Below, piece by piece: positions 1 to 8,700 of a stretch of 41,735 bases of DNA. Made by a program: the position numbers and the translations under genes. Source of the stretch: Plastoroseomonas sp036499545 (GTDB lineage: Bacteria > Pseudomonadota > Alphaproteobacteria > Acetobacterales > Acetobacteraceae); contig DASYDR010000239.1 in assembly GCA_036499545.1 (NCBI GenBank), forward strand, positions 1 to 41,735, read 5' to 3'. Each line of letters begins with the position of its first letter. Positions within the stretch are counted from its first letter, which is position 1. The notes under the pieces are model-generated. The model saw only the letters and a list, made by a program, of their open reading frames with translations. It searched no databases and was not told the origin of the DNA.

Positions 1-76
1 CCCAGAGCGTCAGATAGCGCTCGAAACTGTTCATCGCGGGCTTCGCGGCCTCCTTGCCGGCGGCGGCCTCGCTCAT
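1..76 (-). CDS. acr3: Acr3-type arsenite efflux permease, N-terminal fragment
   Basis: Only the first 25 codons lie in the window; the gene continues off the left edge. The translation starts MSEAAAGKEA and then reads MNSFERYLTLW, which resembles the N-terminus of Acr3 (ArsB/ACR3 of the BART superfamily), whose members often begin with a short variable tail and then FERYLxLWVAL. Acr3 is an inner-membrane As(III) carrier. The ATG at 76-74 overlaps the TGA of arsC (75-73) as ATGA, so it is translationally coupled and last in the visible part of the ars operon. The identification rests on a short fragment plus operon context. Confidence 0.7.
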   Translation of the reverse strand, partial: MSEAAAGKEAAKPAMNSFERYLTLW

Positions 77-507
77 CGTGGCGGCCTGGCGATCCGATGG
101 CCTGCGGCGTCCACCACCGCTTCACCATCCTCCTTGTCGAACGCGCCTCTCTGCGCAGCCGGCAGGATGTCCAGCACCGTCTCGGACGGTCGGCACAGCT
201 TGACCCCGAGCGGCGTGACGACGATCGGCCGGTTGATCAGGATCGGATGCGCCATCATCGCATCGAGGAGCGCGTCATCGCTCAGACCCGGATCGCCGAG
301 GCCCAATTCGTCATAGGGGGTGCCTTTCCGGCGGAGCAGATCGCGCAGCGGTATGCCCATACGGGCGATCAGGCTCCTGAGTTCGTTCCGGCTCGGCGGT
401 GTCTTCAGGTATTCGATGATGGCGGGCTCGTCGCCGCTGTTGCGGATCAGCGCCAGGACGTTGCGCGACGTGCCGCAAGCCGGATTGTGATAGATGGTGA
501 TGGTCAT
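73..507 (-). CDS. arsC: Arsenate reductase, glutaredoxin-coupled ArsC family
   Basis: 144 residues, the usual ArsC length. It reduces As(V) to As(III) in the cytoplasm using glutathione/glutaredoxin. The thioredoxin-like fold begins TIYHNPACGTSRN, placing the catalytic cysteine at C11. Arginines matching the arsenate-binding set of plasmid R773 ArsC are at R59/R60, R93 (INRPIV) and R106. A longer reading frame extends upstream to 597, but that part overlaps arsI and has no ArsC similarity, so the ATG at 507 is chosen; it overlaps the arsI stop as ATGA. The product As(III) would be exported by the downstream Acr3. The C-terminal tail after about residue 125 is variable. Confidence 0.93.
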   Translation of the reverse strand: MTITIYHNPACGTSRNVLALIRNSGDEPAIIEYLKTPPSRNELRSLIARMGIPLRDLLRRKGTPYDELGLGDPGLSDDALLDAMMAHPILINRPIVVTPLGVKLCRPSETVLDILPAAQRGAFDKEDGEAVVDAAGHRIARPPR

Positions 508-1016
508 GACGCCGTCTCCGGAGTGCAGCACGCTGCCATCGGCGGCTCCGCCGTGGAGGTGCCGCGCGCGCCTTGCGACGGGGCGGGCGTGCAGCAAGCG
601 CCGGTATCGCCTGTGGTGCGGATCGGGCCGAGATCGACGCTGTCGCCGTATGCCGTGCTCTCGCCCGTGGTCAGGAACGTCTCCCAGGAGATGCCCTGCG
701 GGTCGGTGATCCAGGCCTTCTCCGATTGGGCGTAGCAGCAGGTGGTCGCACCTTGCTTCAGCACCGGGCGATCGGCCTGTTGCAAACGGCCGTAGACCTC
801 GTGCAGTTCGTCCTGCGTCTCGACCTGGATGCCCAGGTGATCGAGGCCGGGCTTCGCGCCGTGGGCCGAAATGGCGAAGTTGATCCGCGGGTCATCGAGC
901 ATCCACTTCACGTAGTCGGGCTTGATGACGGCCGGCGCCGCACCGAACAGCGTGCGGTAGAATTGCGTCGAGGCGGCAAGGTCGTCGACCGAGACATGCA
1001 CATGCAGGCGCTTCAT
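504..1016 (-). CDS. arsI: ArsI C-As bond lyase (VOC/CadI family)
   Basis: 170 residues. ArsI is a non-haem iron dioxygenase that removes the methyl or aryl group from trivalent organoarsenicals, giving As(III). Visible hallmarks: the opening MKRLHVHVSV (H5), H60 (GLDHLG), E112 (WETF), consistent with the metal triad of the vicinal-oxygen-chelate fold, and the adjacent cysteines C93-C94 in TTCCYA that bind the organoarsenical. Those cysteines separate ArsI from plain CadI-like proteins. Unusually, two further Cys pairs (C141-C142 and C163-C164) sit in a roughly 40-residue C-terminal tail. The gene overlaps arsR and arsC by ATGA at both ends. The ATG at 1016 was preferred to upstream frame extensions because the VOC fold begins there. 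Confidence 0.9.
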   Translation of the reverse strand: MKRLHVHVSVDDLAASTQFYRTLFGAAPAVIKPDYVKWMLDDPRINFAISAHGAKPGLDHLGIQVETQDELHEVYGRLQQADRPVLKQGATTCCYAQSEKAWITDPQGISWETFLTTGESTAYGDSVDLGPIRTTGDTGACCTPAPSQGARGTSTAEPPMAACCTPETAS

Positions 1017-1372
1017 TGCCGGGTGCTCCGTGATTTGGGGATGGCGACGGATGTGCCGTCGCAGGCGCCGACACCGCACGAGGCCGTGTCGCCCTGGCAG
1101 CAGTTCTCCGTCAGGTAAGCGAGCAGCGCGTTCATGATGTCGTATTCGGCCATGTAGATCAGCGAACGGCTCTCCCGCCGGAACGTCACCAGCCCTGCGT
1201 GGCGGAGCTGTGTGAGGTGGAACGAGAGTGTCGCGGATGGCAGGCCAAGCCGTTCGCCGATCGCGCCGACGGCCATGCCATCCTGCCCGGCCTGTACCAG
1301 CAAGCGGAAGATATCGAGGCGGGTTTCCTGGGCGAGCGCGCCGAGCGCGGCGATGGCTGATATCTTCTCCAT
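1013..1372 (-). CDS. arsR: ArsR-family As(III)-responsive repressor
   Basis: 119 residues. A winged-helix repressor of the SmtB/ArsR family that leaves DNA when As(III) binds. The helix-turn-helix spans about residues 36-58 (VGAIGERLGLPSATLSFHL) followed by the wing (LVTFRRESRSLIYMA). There is no CxC in the recognition helix. Instead a cluster at C91-C92, C99 and C104 lies at the C-terminus, resembling the C-terminal Cys triad of Acidithiobacillus ferrooxidans ArsR. It is first in the operon and overlaps arsI by ATGA. Its start lies only a few bases downstream of the predicted transcription start, and the GGAG before it is too close (2 nt) to be a normal ribosome-binding site. Confidence 0.92.
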   Translation of the reverse strand: MEKISAIAALGALAQETRLDIFRLLVQAGQDGMAVGAIGERLGLPSATLSFHLTQLRHAGLVTFRRESRSLIYMAEYDIMNALLAYLTENCCQGDTASCGVGACDGTSVAIPKSRSTRQ

Positions 1373-1409
1373 ATCTCCATGATTGTGGAAATGTAGGGAG
1401 GAAAGTCAA
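1373..1409 (-). promoter_or_regulatory. ars promoter with overlapping ArsR operator dyad
   Basis: Reading the minus strand, TTGACT (1409-1404) and CACAAT (1387-1382) are separated by 16 bp and look like sigma-70 -35 and -10 elements. An imperfect 7-6-7 inverted repeat, ATCTCCA / TGGAAAT on the plus strand (1373-1379 and 1386-1392, 6 of 7 positions matching), covers the -10. That is where an ArsR repressor would have to bind. The predicted transcription start (near 1375) is nearly at the arsR ATG (1372), so the message may be leaderless. All of this is by eye. Confidence 0.45.
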
Positions 1410-1460
1410 GCCCCACCGCAGGCTGCCGCGGAGGGTGGGCGGCCGCCAGGGCAGGTGTCA

Positions 1461-1496
1461 TTCAGTATACATTCGGACATTTGGCACAGTACTGAA
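1461..1496. repeat. Inverted repeat in the arsR / 1587 divergent intergenic region
   Basis: TTCAGTA (1461-1467) and TACTGAA (1490-1496) form a perfect 7-bp inverted repeat with a 22-nt centre, followed by an A-run, within an AT-rich pocket (about 1455-1545) unlike the surrounding GC-rich sequence. It lies between the ars promoter and the start of the 1587 gene, so it may be an operator or promoter-associated site for the plus-strand operon. It is not terminator-like in either direction because no T-run follows the stem. Function unknown. Confidence 0.3.
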
Positions 1497-1586
1497 AAAA
1501 ACGATTAACCTTCTTAAAACAAACCCCATAGACAACGATCGAAACGGTGATATCCAGGCCGGACTTCTGGAAAGCAGGGCATCGGG

Positions 1587-3050
1587 ATGCAAGGCGCGAG
1601 CGCTGATCCGCGACCGGCGAATGGCGGCTCCCGCAAGGCCCTGATCTTCGCCTGGGGTGTCGAAGGTGTCGCGGTTGTCATGGGGCTGGTCCTGGCGGTG
1701 TTTGCCGGCATCGAAGGCAGCGACAGCGGCCCGGCCGCCATCGTCATCGCGGTACTGCCTTTCGCCGCTCTGTCGATCGTCGAATTGACGAAGATCCCGC
1801 TCATCGAGCTCGCCTTCAGGACCAGGCCGTTCATCTGGAAGCTCATGGCGGTCGTGGCCTTGGCGCTGGTGACGACCGCGACCTTCGAGAATTTCGTCTT
1901 CGGCTTCGAGCGCGGCTTCAACGAACGCATTCGCGTGGTCGAGCTTGCGGAGCAGGCGGTGCAGTCACAGCACAGCGCGCAGGACATCACCCGCACCGCC
2001 ATCCCGCAGCTGACCTCCCGCCAGGATGAGATCACGGCCCGCCTCGCCGTGATCCGCGACGAAGTCGCCGGCATCCGCTCGCAGGCGCAGGAAGATATCA
2101 CCGATGCCCGTGGCGCCGGGACGGCGACCGATTATCGCGCGGAGCGCGAGCGCATCGACCGCGACCTGCAGGCCAATGACCAGCGCCGCGACCAGCTGCT
2201 GGCGCAGGAGCGGCGCCGCTGCGCGCCGCAGGGCGTGCCGTGCCTGATCAATCCGATCCTGGCGACGCACCGCCGCCGCGCCGACGAGCTCAATGCGCGA
2301 CTGACCGAGATCAACACGCGGCAGCGCCAGGCCGAGCAGAACCAGGACCAGACCGTCAGCACGGCCCGCGAACGACGGGATGCCGATCTGGGCGCCCGCG
2401 ACCGTGAGCGCGCGACGCTGCAGAATGAACTGAACGACATCCGCGACCGGCTGGCGGCGGCGCACCGGACCAATCTGCAAGGCAGCGAGGGTGTGGCGGC
2501 CGCCATCCACCACCGCGACGAACTGATCGAGAAGTCCCAGCTGCACCGCCTGTCGATGGTGCTCTGGGGCTCCTATGACCGCGAGAACCTGGAACTGACC
2601 AAGCGTCTGTTCGTGATGTCGCTGGCCGCCATCGTGGCGCTGATCGGCTCCATCGTCGCGACCATGCACTACGCGGCGCAGAGTCCGGGCCGGCCCTACC
2701 ACCCGCTGCGGAACGCGATCCGGGGCTATCTCGCCCGCCGCCGCCGCGTCCTGCCGCTGCGCGTCGACATGGCCGAGGACCGCCGCCAGCGCTTCAGGAT
2801 GATGCGGGCGATGCGCGCCTACTACCTCCGCCGGCGCCGCCCGCTGACGATCACCCGCGAGATCATCCGGGAGATGCCGATCGATCGCCTGAAGATCGTC
2901 TTCGTGCCATTGGATGCGACCGAGCAGGAAGTGGAGGCGGCACGCCGCGAGGCCGCCGCCAGCATGCCGCCACCGCCGCCGGCCCCCGCGGCCACGCCGG
3001 TGGCCTCGGTCACCCCGATCACGGCCGCCAACGCGGAAGCCGCGGCGTGA
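1587..3050 (+). CDS. Polytopic membrane protein with long cytoplasmic/periplasmic coiled coil
   Basis: 487 residues; I do not recognise a named family (it has a DUF4407-like layout: N-terminal membrane helices, a coiled coil, then another helix). Predicted membrane segments are at about 18-40, 50-68, 83-101 and 341-362. Between the third and fourth lies a charged, heptad-like region (about 112-320) rich in R, E, D and Q, with a Cys pair C212/C219. After the last helix comes a strongly basic stretch (about 375-425, many RRRR runs), then an acidic segment and a proline-rich tail. The start at 1587 has only a weak upstream Shine-Dalgarno sequence. Its stop overlaps the next ATG (ATGA at 3047-3050), so it opens a three-gene operon. 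Function unknown; a scaffold or sensor role is an inference only. Confidence 0.8.
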   Translation: MQGASADPRPANGGSRKALIFAWGVEGVAVVMGLVLAVFAGIEGSDSGPAAIVIAVLPFAALSIVELTKIPLIELAFRTRPFIWKLMAVVALALVTTATFENFVFGFERGFNERIRVVELAEQAVQSQHSAQDITRTAIPQLTSRQDEITARLAVIRDEVAGIRSQAQEDITDARGAGTATDYRAERERIDRDLQANDQRRDQLLAQERRRCAPQGVPCLINPILATHRRRADELNARLTEINTRQRQAEQNQDQTVSTARERRDADLGARDRERATLQNELNDIRDRLAAAHRTNLQGSEGVAAAIHHRDELIEKSQLHRLSMVLWGSYDRENLELTKRLFVMSLAAIVALIGSIVATMHYAAQSPGRPYHPLRNAIRGYLARRRRVLPLRVDMAEDRRQRFRMMRAMRAYYLRRRRPLTITREIIREMPIDRLKIVFVPLDATEQEVEAARREAAASMPPPPPAPAATPVASVTPITAANAEAAA

Positions 3051-4204
3051 GGAAGGTCGTCGTCGAGGATTGGAGCCACTTCAACCTGGCGGTCCAGCGC
3101 CGGGCGCAGATGGCGCTGGAGGCGATGCGCCCGCCGCCACCGCCGCCACAGCCCGTCCCGCTGGTGGTGCCGCCGCCGCCCGCGCCGAAGCCGGTGGCGC
3201 CACCCCCGCCGCAACCTCCCCGGAAGCAGGCAGCCCCCATCATCCATGCGCCGGCCGATCAACTGGCGCGGTCAAGGATCGACCATTTCAGCTTGGGGCT
3301 GAGGGAGGACTTCAAGGTCCGGGCCATCATCGGCGCCGTCGCGGCGGTCGGCATGATCGTGCTCTTCATCGCCGCCGCGAACAGTGGCCGCGGCAATCTG
3401 GCGCCGTCCTACCCGACGCCGCCGATGACGCCCCCGACCGTGCCGGGCGGGCAGGCCGGGGTCCGGAGGATCACCAACTACACGACGTTCAACAGGGTGG
3501 ATTGGCGGGACGGCGTGGTCGTGACCGGCTGGAACTTCCGCCACAATGGCGATGCCACCCCGGTCGACGAGTACTGCTACTTCGAAGGCCGCGAGCGTGG
3601 CGGAACGCAGTACACGTTCAACATCGAGCTGCGGCCCGTGCTCGGCCGGCAGCCGATCCCGGACGGGTTGCGGGAGACCTGGTCGCAGGCCGACTGGAAC
3701 GAGGCGGCGGGCCACTGCCAGTGGCATCCGAGCAGCCGGCCGGTCGCGACGGCGTCCCCCTATCCGCCCGCCCGGCCAGCCGACCCCGCGGGAGCGCCGC
3801 AGCGGACGGCCCCGGCCGCGGCCGCGGGATGGCCGCACCCGCCCGCGCTGCTTTCCCCGGCGCCCGCGCCGCGTCCGGTACCCGCGACCGCACCGGCCGT
3901 GAGGCCGGCACCCGCACCGGTGGAGGCGCCCTTCCAGGCACCCGTCGCGCCGCCGGCCGCCGCGCCGGCACCGGAGAATGTCGAACGGGCGGACCCCTTG
4001 CGCCAGGATGACTCCAACTGGTCGACGCCTCAGCGCGAGCGTGTCGATCCGTCCTCGCCACCGGTCCGGGCCACCAGCGCGCCGCCGCCGATTCCATCGA
4101 CGCCGCAGGGATTGCCGCCGGGGGTGTCGCGGCCATTGCCGGCGACGCCGCCACCGCAGCCGGCGCCCGCCCGCACGCTGCGTGACTTCGGGATCAGCGG
4201 GTGA
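3047..4204 (+). CDS. Bitopic proline-rich membrane protein, uncharacterised
   Basis: 385 residues. The N-terminal part (1-90) begins with a short amphipathic segment and then a polyproline stretch (about 29-60). One membrane helix lies at about 92-111 (VRAIIGAVAAVGMIVLFIAA). The part after the helix has a small globular region (about 138-228, containing NYTTFNRVDW, VVVTGWNF and EYCYFEG) with C177 and C224, which could form a disulfide if this side is periplasmic. A very long Pro/Ala-rich tail (about 229-385) follows. It is coupled by 4-bp overlaps to both neighbours, so it is likely made together with the coiled-coil protein before it and the protease after it. The low-complexity arms suggest a tether or spacer role. 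No function can be assigned. Confidence 0.78.
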   Translation: MRKVVVEDWSHFNLAVQRRAQMALEAMRPPPPPPQPVPLVVPPPPAPKPVAPPPPQPPRKQAAPIIHAPADQLARSRIDHFSLGLREDFKVRAIIGAVAAVGMIVLFIAAANSGRGNLAPSYPTPPMTPPTVPGGQAGVRRITNYTTFNRVDWRDGVVVTGWNFRHNGDATPVDEYCYFEGRERGGTQYTFNIELRPVLGRQPIPDGLRETWSQADWNEAAGHCQWHPSSRPVATASPYPPARPADPAGAPQRTAPAAAAGWPHPPALLSPAPAPRPVPATAPAVRPAPAPVEAPFQAPVAPPAAAPAPENVERADPLRQDDSNWSTPQRERVDPSSPPVRATSAPPPIPSTPQGLPPGVSRPLPATPPPQPAPARTLRDFGISG

Positions 4205-5247
4205 TCGGGCCGCGCATCCCCTTTGCGAGATCTCCCATGTGCCGCACGCCGCGTCTTCTGCCTGTTCTCGGGGTTGTCTGCGGGCTGGTGCAACCCGTGC
4301 AGGCCATGGAGTTCTCCGCCCTCGACATCTCCGACAACGGGGTGGTGCTCGGCGCCACCGGAGCGATCCGGGCCGGTGACGACCAGCGGCTGCACGAACT
4401 GGTCGGCCGGCTGCCGGCGGGAAGCCGGCTGACCGGGCTGTTCCTGAATTCGCAGGGCGGCAGCGTGGTGGAGGCAGCCCGCATCGCCCAGACCGTCCGC
4501 AACTCGAACCTGCCGACCGCCGTCGGGGATATCGGGGTCTGTGCCTCGGCCTGCTTCCTCATCTTCGCGGCCGGGCCGCAGCGCATGGTCGTCGATGGCG
4601 CCCGCATCGGGGTCCACAGCGCCTCGGAATTGGGGGCCGACAGCATGGCCGCGCAGGCAGTCACCACCGCCATGGCGCGTGAGGCGTCCGCCTACGGGGT
4701 GCCGGCGACGATCATCGGCCGCATGGTCACGGCGCGGCCGAGCGAGATGGCGTGGCTGACCAATGACGAGCTCCGGCAGATGAATGTCCGGATCGTCGCC
4801 CATGGCCGGAATGTTCCGGCCTATGCGCCGGGTTCCGCGCTGACGCCGGGCGGCACGCCCCGGCCCGCCGCCCCGGTGGCCGGGCCGGGCATGCCCGCGA
4901 TCCCGCCCGCGCAGGCCGCCACGGCCAGGCCACCGGTCGATCTGGGCCGGCTGGCCACCGAAGGCGCGCCCTCGGCGCCGCCATCGCCGACCTATGAAGC
5001 CGGCCGGCGGGATCGCGGGCAGTGGGAGACGTGGTTCGGCGCTCTCAGCGGCGATTACCGCGAAGGTGCCTTCTGGTGGTCGGGCGTGCGCAGCCACGCC
5101 CAGCGCGACCGGATCACCTGCGGCAGCGATCCCAAGGCGACGCCGGGCTTTTTGCAGGGCTGCAACGCGGCGGCCCAGATGCTGGCGCCCATGGACCGTC
5201 GCCGGACCAGCGAGCCCGAGTACCGGCAGGGCTGGAACAGCTATTGA
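4201..5247 (+). CDS. Secreted ClpP-fold (COG3904-like) serine protease with C-terminal extension
   Basis: 348 residues from a GTG that overlaps the previous stop (GTGA); an ATG at 4237 (residue 13) is a good alternative because a signal peptide follows it directly (RTPRLLPVLGVVCGLVQPVQA). The body matches the ClpP/crotonase fold of predicted periplasmic proteases: an oxyanion-type loop NSQGGSVVEA (83-92), nucleophile region GVCASACFLIF with S116, H139 in IGVHSAS, and D189 in LTNDELRQMNV as a candidate acid. A Pro/Ala linker (about 205-255) leads to a C-terminal segment (about 260-348) with WETWFGALSGDYREGAFWW and a Cys pair (C-x(n)-C in ITCGSD...LQGCNAA). Third gene of the operon. Its 3' part is duplicated as a remnant near 9307-9509. 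The substrate is unknown. Confidence 0.8.
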   Translation: MIGPRIPFARSPMCRTPRLLPVLGVVCGLVQPVQAMEFSALDISDNGVVLGATGAIRAGDDQRLHELVGRLPAGSRLTGLFLNSQGGSVVEAARIAQTVRNSNLPTAVGDIGVCASACFLIFAAGPQRMVVDGARIGVHSASELGADSMAAQAVTTAMAREASAYGVPATIIGRMVTARPSEMAWLTNDELRQMNVRIVAHGRNVPAYAPGSALTPGGTPRPAAPVAGPGMPAIPPAQAATARPPVDLGRLATEGAPSAPPSPTYEAGRRDRGQWETWFGALSGDYREGAFWWSGVRSHAQRDRITCGSDPKATPGFLQGCNAAAQMLAPMDRRRTSEPEYRQGWNSY

Positions 5248-5769
5248 TAAGGCTGGCCCCCGGCGGTGGCGGCCGATGGCCCTGGCCGTTGAGGAGGAGC
5301 CATGATGAAGAGGCGCCTGGTGGTGCGGCGCCTGGCGTGCGGGCGATCACCCCGGCGACCCGGTGGCGGCTCGAGGAGCCGGGCCATGAGATGGGGGAGC
5401 CGGAGGAGGCGACACTGGCCGGGCTTCGCCCGCCTGCATCACGGTAGCGCGCGCCAATGCGGGCCGCGCCGCTGACGCCATCAAGCTACAACCATTGATT
5501 GCATTTTTTGAGCCCCAGCCTACGCCGGGACTGCAAATCCTGCTCGGAGCAGGCCCGAGGCTATCGTCAAAAAAAGCGACCAGCTTCTCGAAACGATAGG
5601 ATTAACAGCCCAGTAATGTTAATACATTCTATAGAAATGTGGCTTGGTAGCAACAACAGAGATTACATTCCTTACGTGGATTGACGTTCAGGGGTAATTC
5701 GTCACCATCCGAACGAAACGGCCCCGGTTGCATCGGGTCGTCGTCTCACAACGTTCGGAAGGATATCAC
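5248..5769. other. Intergenic region with AT-rich probable promoter stretch
   Basis: No convincing gene. The first part is GC-rich, with a strong AGGAGG (5292-5297) before a 57-codon Arg-rich frame (5302-5475) that I reject as a protein. A small hairpin CCTGCT-CGG-AGCAGG lies at 5539-5553. From about 5560 to 5700 the sequence becomes notably AT-rich (TTAACA, TAATGTTAATAC, CTATAGAA, and TTGACG at 5681-5686). This fits a promoter region for the large surface protein that follows, although no single -35/-10 pair is clearly best. A reading frame at 5499-5684 in this stretch has no recognisable features. Confidence 0.5.
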
Positions 5770-8700
5770 ATGACGGCCCCTACCATTGATGGACTCGGTC
5801 CCATCACCTACGGCGAGGGCGCGGCCCCGGTGAATATCGGCGGCGGCGTGACCGTCAGCGACGGCCTGGGCTATCCGGGCGGGTCGATCACCTTCGGTCT
5901 CGATAACCCGGATACCCACGATATCCTGGCGCTGAAGAGCGCGGCCGATGGCGCCGCCGCGGGCGCCATTTCCGTGGATCCGGATGGCACCGTCTATCTC
6001 GGCAACGGCACCGGCCGCGACCTGATCGGCAATGTCGATGCGACCGAAAACGGCCAGGATGGCCAGCCGCTGACGATCCACTTCACGGCCACCTCCATCG
6101 GAGCCTTCGCGGATGGCAGCTTCGAGAGCGCCGCTGGAGGCGAGTGGACGAACGAGTGGACCACGGGAGAAGGCCGCATTGATCTCGGCGTAACCTCCAT
6201 CAAAGGGCACGTCACCCCCGACGACGCGACCAATCCCCCGGATAGTGGCGGCGACGGCGGCCAGGCTGGAGCGACGGCGGCCTATCACGTGGACTGGGCG
6301 ACCGGCGATGCCGCCGAGGGCGACCATTCCCTTTGGCTGCACCTGGATTCGGGCATGTCCTCCGATCCGCACGGCGTCATTCATGGCCCTTACGCGGCCT
6401 CGAAGAACTTCGACGCGAAGGCCGGTGACATCCTGAATTTCGACTGGAAGGCGCAGGGCGGCACGGACGCCTTCGATGCCTTCGGTTACCTCATGAAGGC
6501 CGACGGCAGCGAATACAGGGAAGTTCTGAACCAGACCGGGACCACCACCGGCGGCGCGGCGACGCCCTGGACCACGGCCAGCGTCGTGGTTCCCGATGAC
6601 GGCCAGTGGTATTTCGTTTTCGTCGCCGGCAGCTACGACCTGAACGGCGGCACGGCATTCGGCGGCTCGCTCTACATCGACAACTTCTCGGTTGTCCGCT
6701 CGCCGGTCAATAACGACGTGCTGCAGGCGATCGCCAACCAGGTGACCTTCGAGAACACCGGCGATGCGCCCGTGGACGACCGGCACCTGACGGTCTCGGC
6801 GACCGATGGTTCCGGGCACACCTCCGCGCCCGCCACCACGGACCTCACCGTGACGAATGTCGACGACGCCCCCACCGGCGGCGTGACGGTCGATGGCGAT
6901 GCGGTGCAGGGCGCGGTCCTGACGGCGACGAACGACATCGCCGATGCGGATGGCCCGGCGCCGCTCGACATCCACTACCAGTGGCAGCGCCAGGACGCGG
7001 ATGGCAACTGGCACGACATTGGCGGCGCCAACGGCGATCATTACACGCTGACGCAGGATGATGTCGGCCATGATGTGCGGGCGGTCGCCAGCTACACCGA
7101 CGACGGCGGTGCGCAGCAGAGCCTGGACAGCAATGAGATCGCGGGCGTCGCCAATGATGCGCCCGCCGGCACCGTGGATGTCGCGGGGCAGCCGACCCAG
7201 GGCGAGACCCTGACGGCGACGAACGACATCGTCGACATCGACGGCCCGGTGCCACTCGAGATCGCGTACCAGTGGCAGCGCCTGGCGGATGACGGCCTCA
7301 CCTGGGTGAACATCGACGGCGCCAACGCCGATCACTACACGCTGACCCAGGATGACGTCGGCCACCAGATCCGCTCCGTCGCCAGCTACACCGACGGCGC
7401 GGGCGAGCACGGGGAAGTCGCCAGCGATCCCACCGCCGCGACCGTGAACGTCAATGACAGCCCCGTCGCCCACGACGACAGCTTCAGCGTGGCGGAGGAC
7501 ACCACGACCATCCTCGATGTCCTCGCCAATGACGTGGACATCGACGGCGACACGCGCACCATCACCCATGTCAACGGCATCGCCCTCGCCAACGGGCCGG
7601 TCGACGTCGACGGCGGCTCGGTCGCGTTGAACGGCGATGGGCAGCTCGTCTTCACGCCGGACGCCGAATTCAACGGCCACATCACCTTCGACTACACGAT
7701 CAACGACGGCCACGGCGAGACCTCGACGGGCACCACCGAACTCGACGTCACCGCGGTGAACGACGCGCCGGTGACGGCGGCGGACAGCTTCACGGCGACC
7801 GCGGATGGTGCCTCGATCCCGCTCGACGTGCTGGCCAATGACACGGATGCGGATGGCGACATCGCGCGGATCACGCAGATCGACGGCCGGGCGATCGCCC
7901 CGGGCGGCTCGCTCGAAGTCGCCGGCGGCCTGGTGACCCTGAACGAGGACGGCACGCTCGCCTTCGTCGCATCGCTCACCTTCGACGGCACGGCGCATTT
8001 CACCTACACGGCCGATGACGGCCATGGTGGTGAGACGGTGGGCACGGTCACCGGTGATGTGACGGCGTCGCAGGCCTGGGGGGATTTCGGCGACCAGCTC
8101 GACGCCATCCTGCCCGGGCACGGCCTGGAACAGCCGGGCTATGTCAACAACCTGCTGGCCATCGCCTCCGTGGTGTCGCCGGGTGCCTTCAACCTGGCCG
8201 ATGGCAGTGACGGGACGGCGGGCGGCTATCACGCCGGGCTGGGGTTCGACCTGACCTCGGCGCTGGCGACGCCGGATGCGGATGCGCTGGCGCGGTCGCT
8301 GGCGGCGCTGATCTCAGCGCAGGATTCCTCGGATGCGCCGGGCCTGCTCACCGGTGATGACCAGACGGGCTTCAGCAGCGCGACGGACCAGAGCCTGCTG
8401 TTCCAGTCGAAGCTCGGCGCGGGCGGTGACGTCCTCATCGACTTCACCGACGGCCATGCGCAGTTCTCCGACGGGGCCTCGGTGGGCTGGTCGGCGCAGC
8501 TGGCGCAGCTGGCGCTGCGGGCGGATTTCTCGCCCGACATGGTCGCCCAGCTCGACGGCCGGGAGCAGGGCTCGCTGCACCAGGTGGTGGTCGACCAGGG
8601 GGCGCATATCGGCGTCAACATCGGCGGCGAAAACACCGGCGCGCCGCAGGCCGTCCTGTCGAATGCGTTCGGCATGGCGGACTTCGTCACGGCGGATGGC

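Noticed and set aside
5302..5475. 57-residue Arg-rich frame behind a strong AGGAGG
   Set aside because: The spacing is short (4 nt), about a third of residues are Arg and the translation has no domain; the AGGAGG is probably chance in GC-rich DNA.
5499..5684. 61-residue frame in the AT-rich intergenic stretch
   Set aside because: No ribosome-binding site or family; the stretch looks like a promoter region.
5746..8232. 828-codon minus-strand frame opposite the large surface protein
   Set aside because: Antisense shadow; the plus-strand frame has repeated domains and a good ribosome-binding site.
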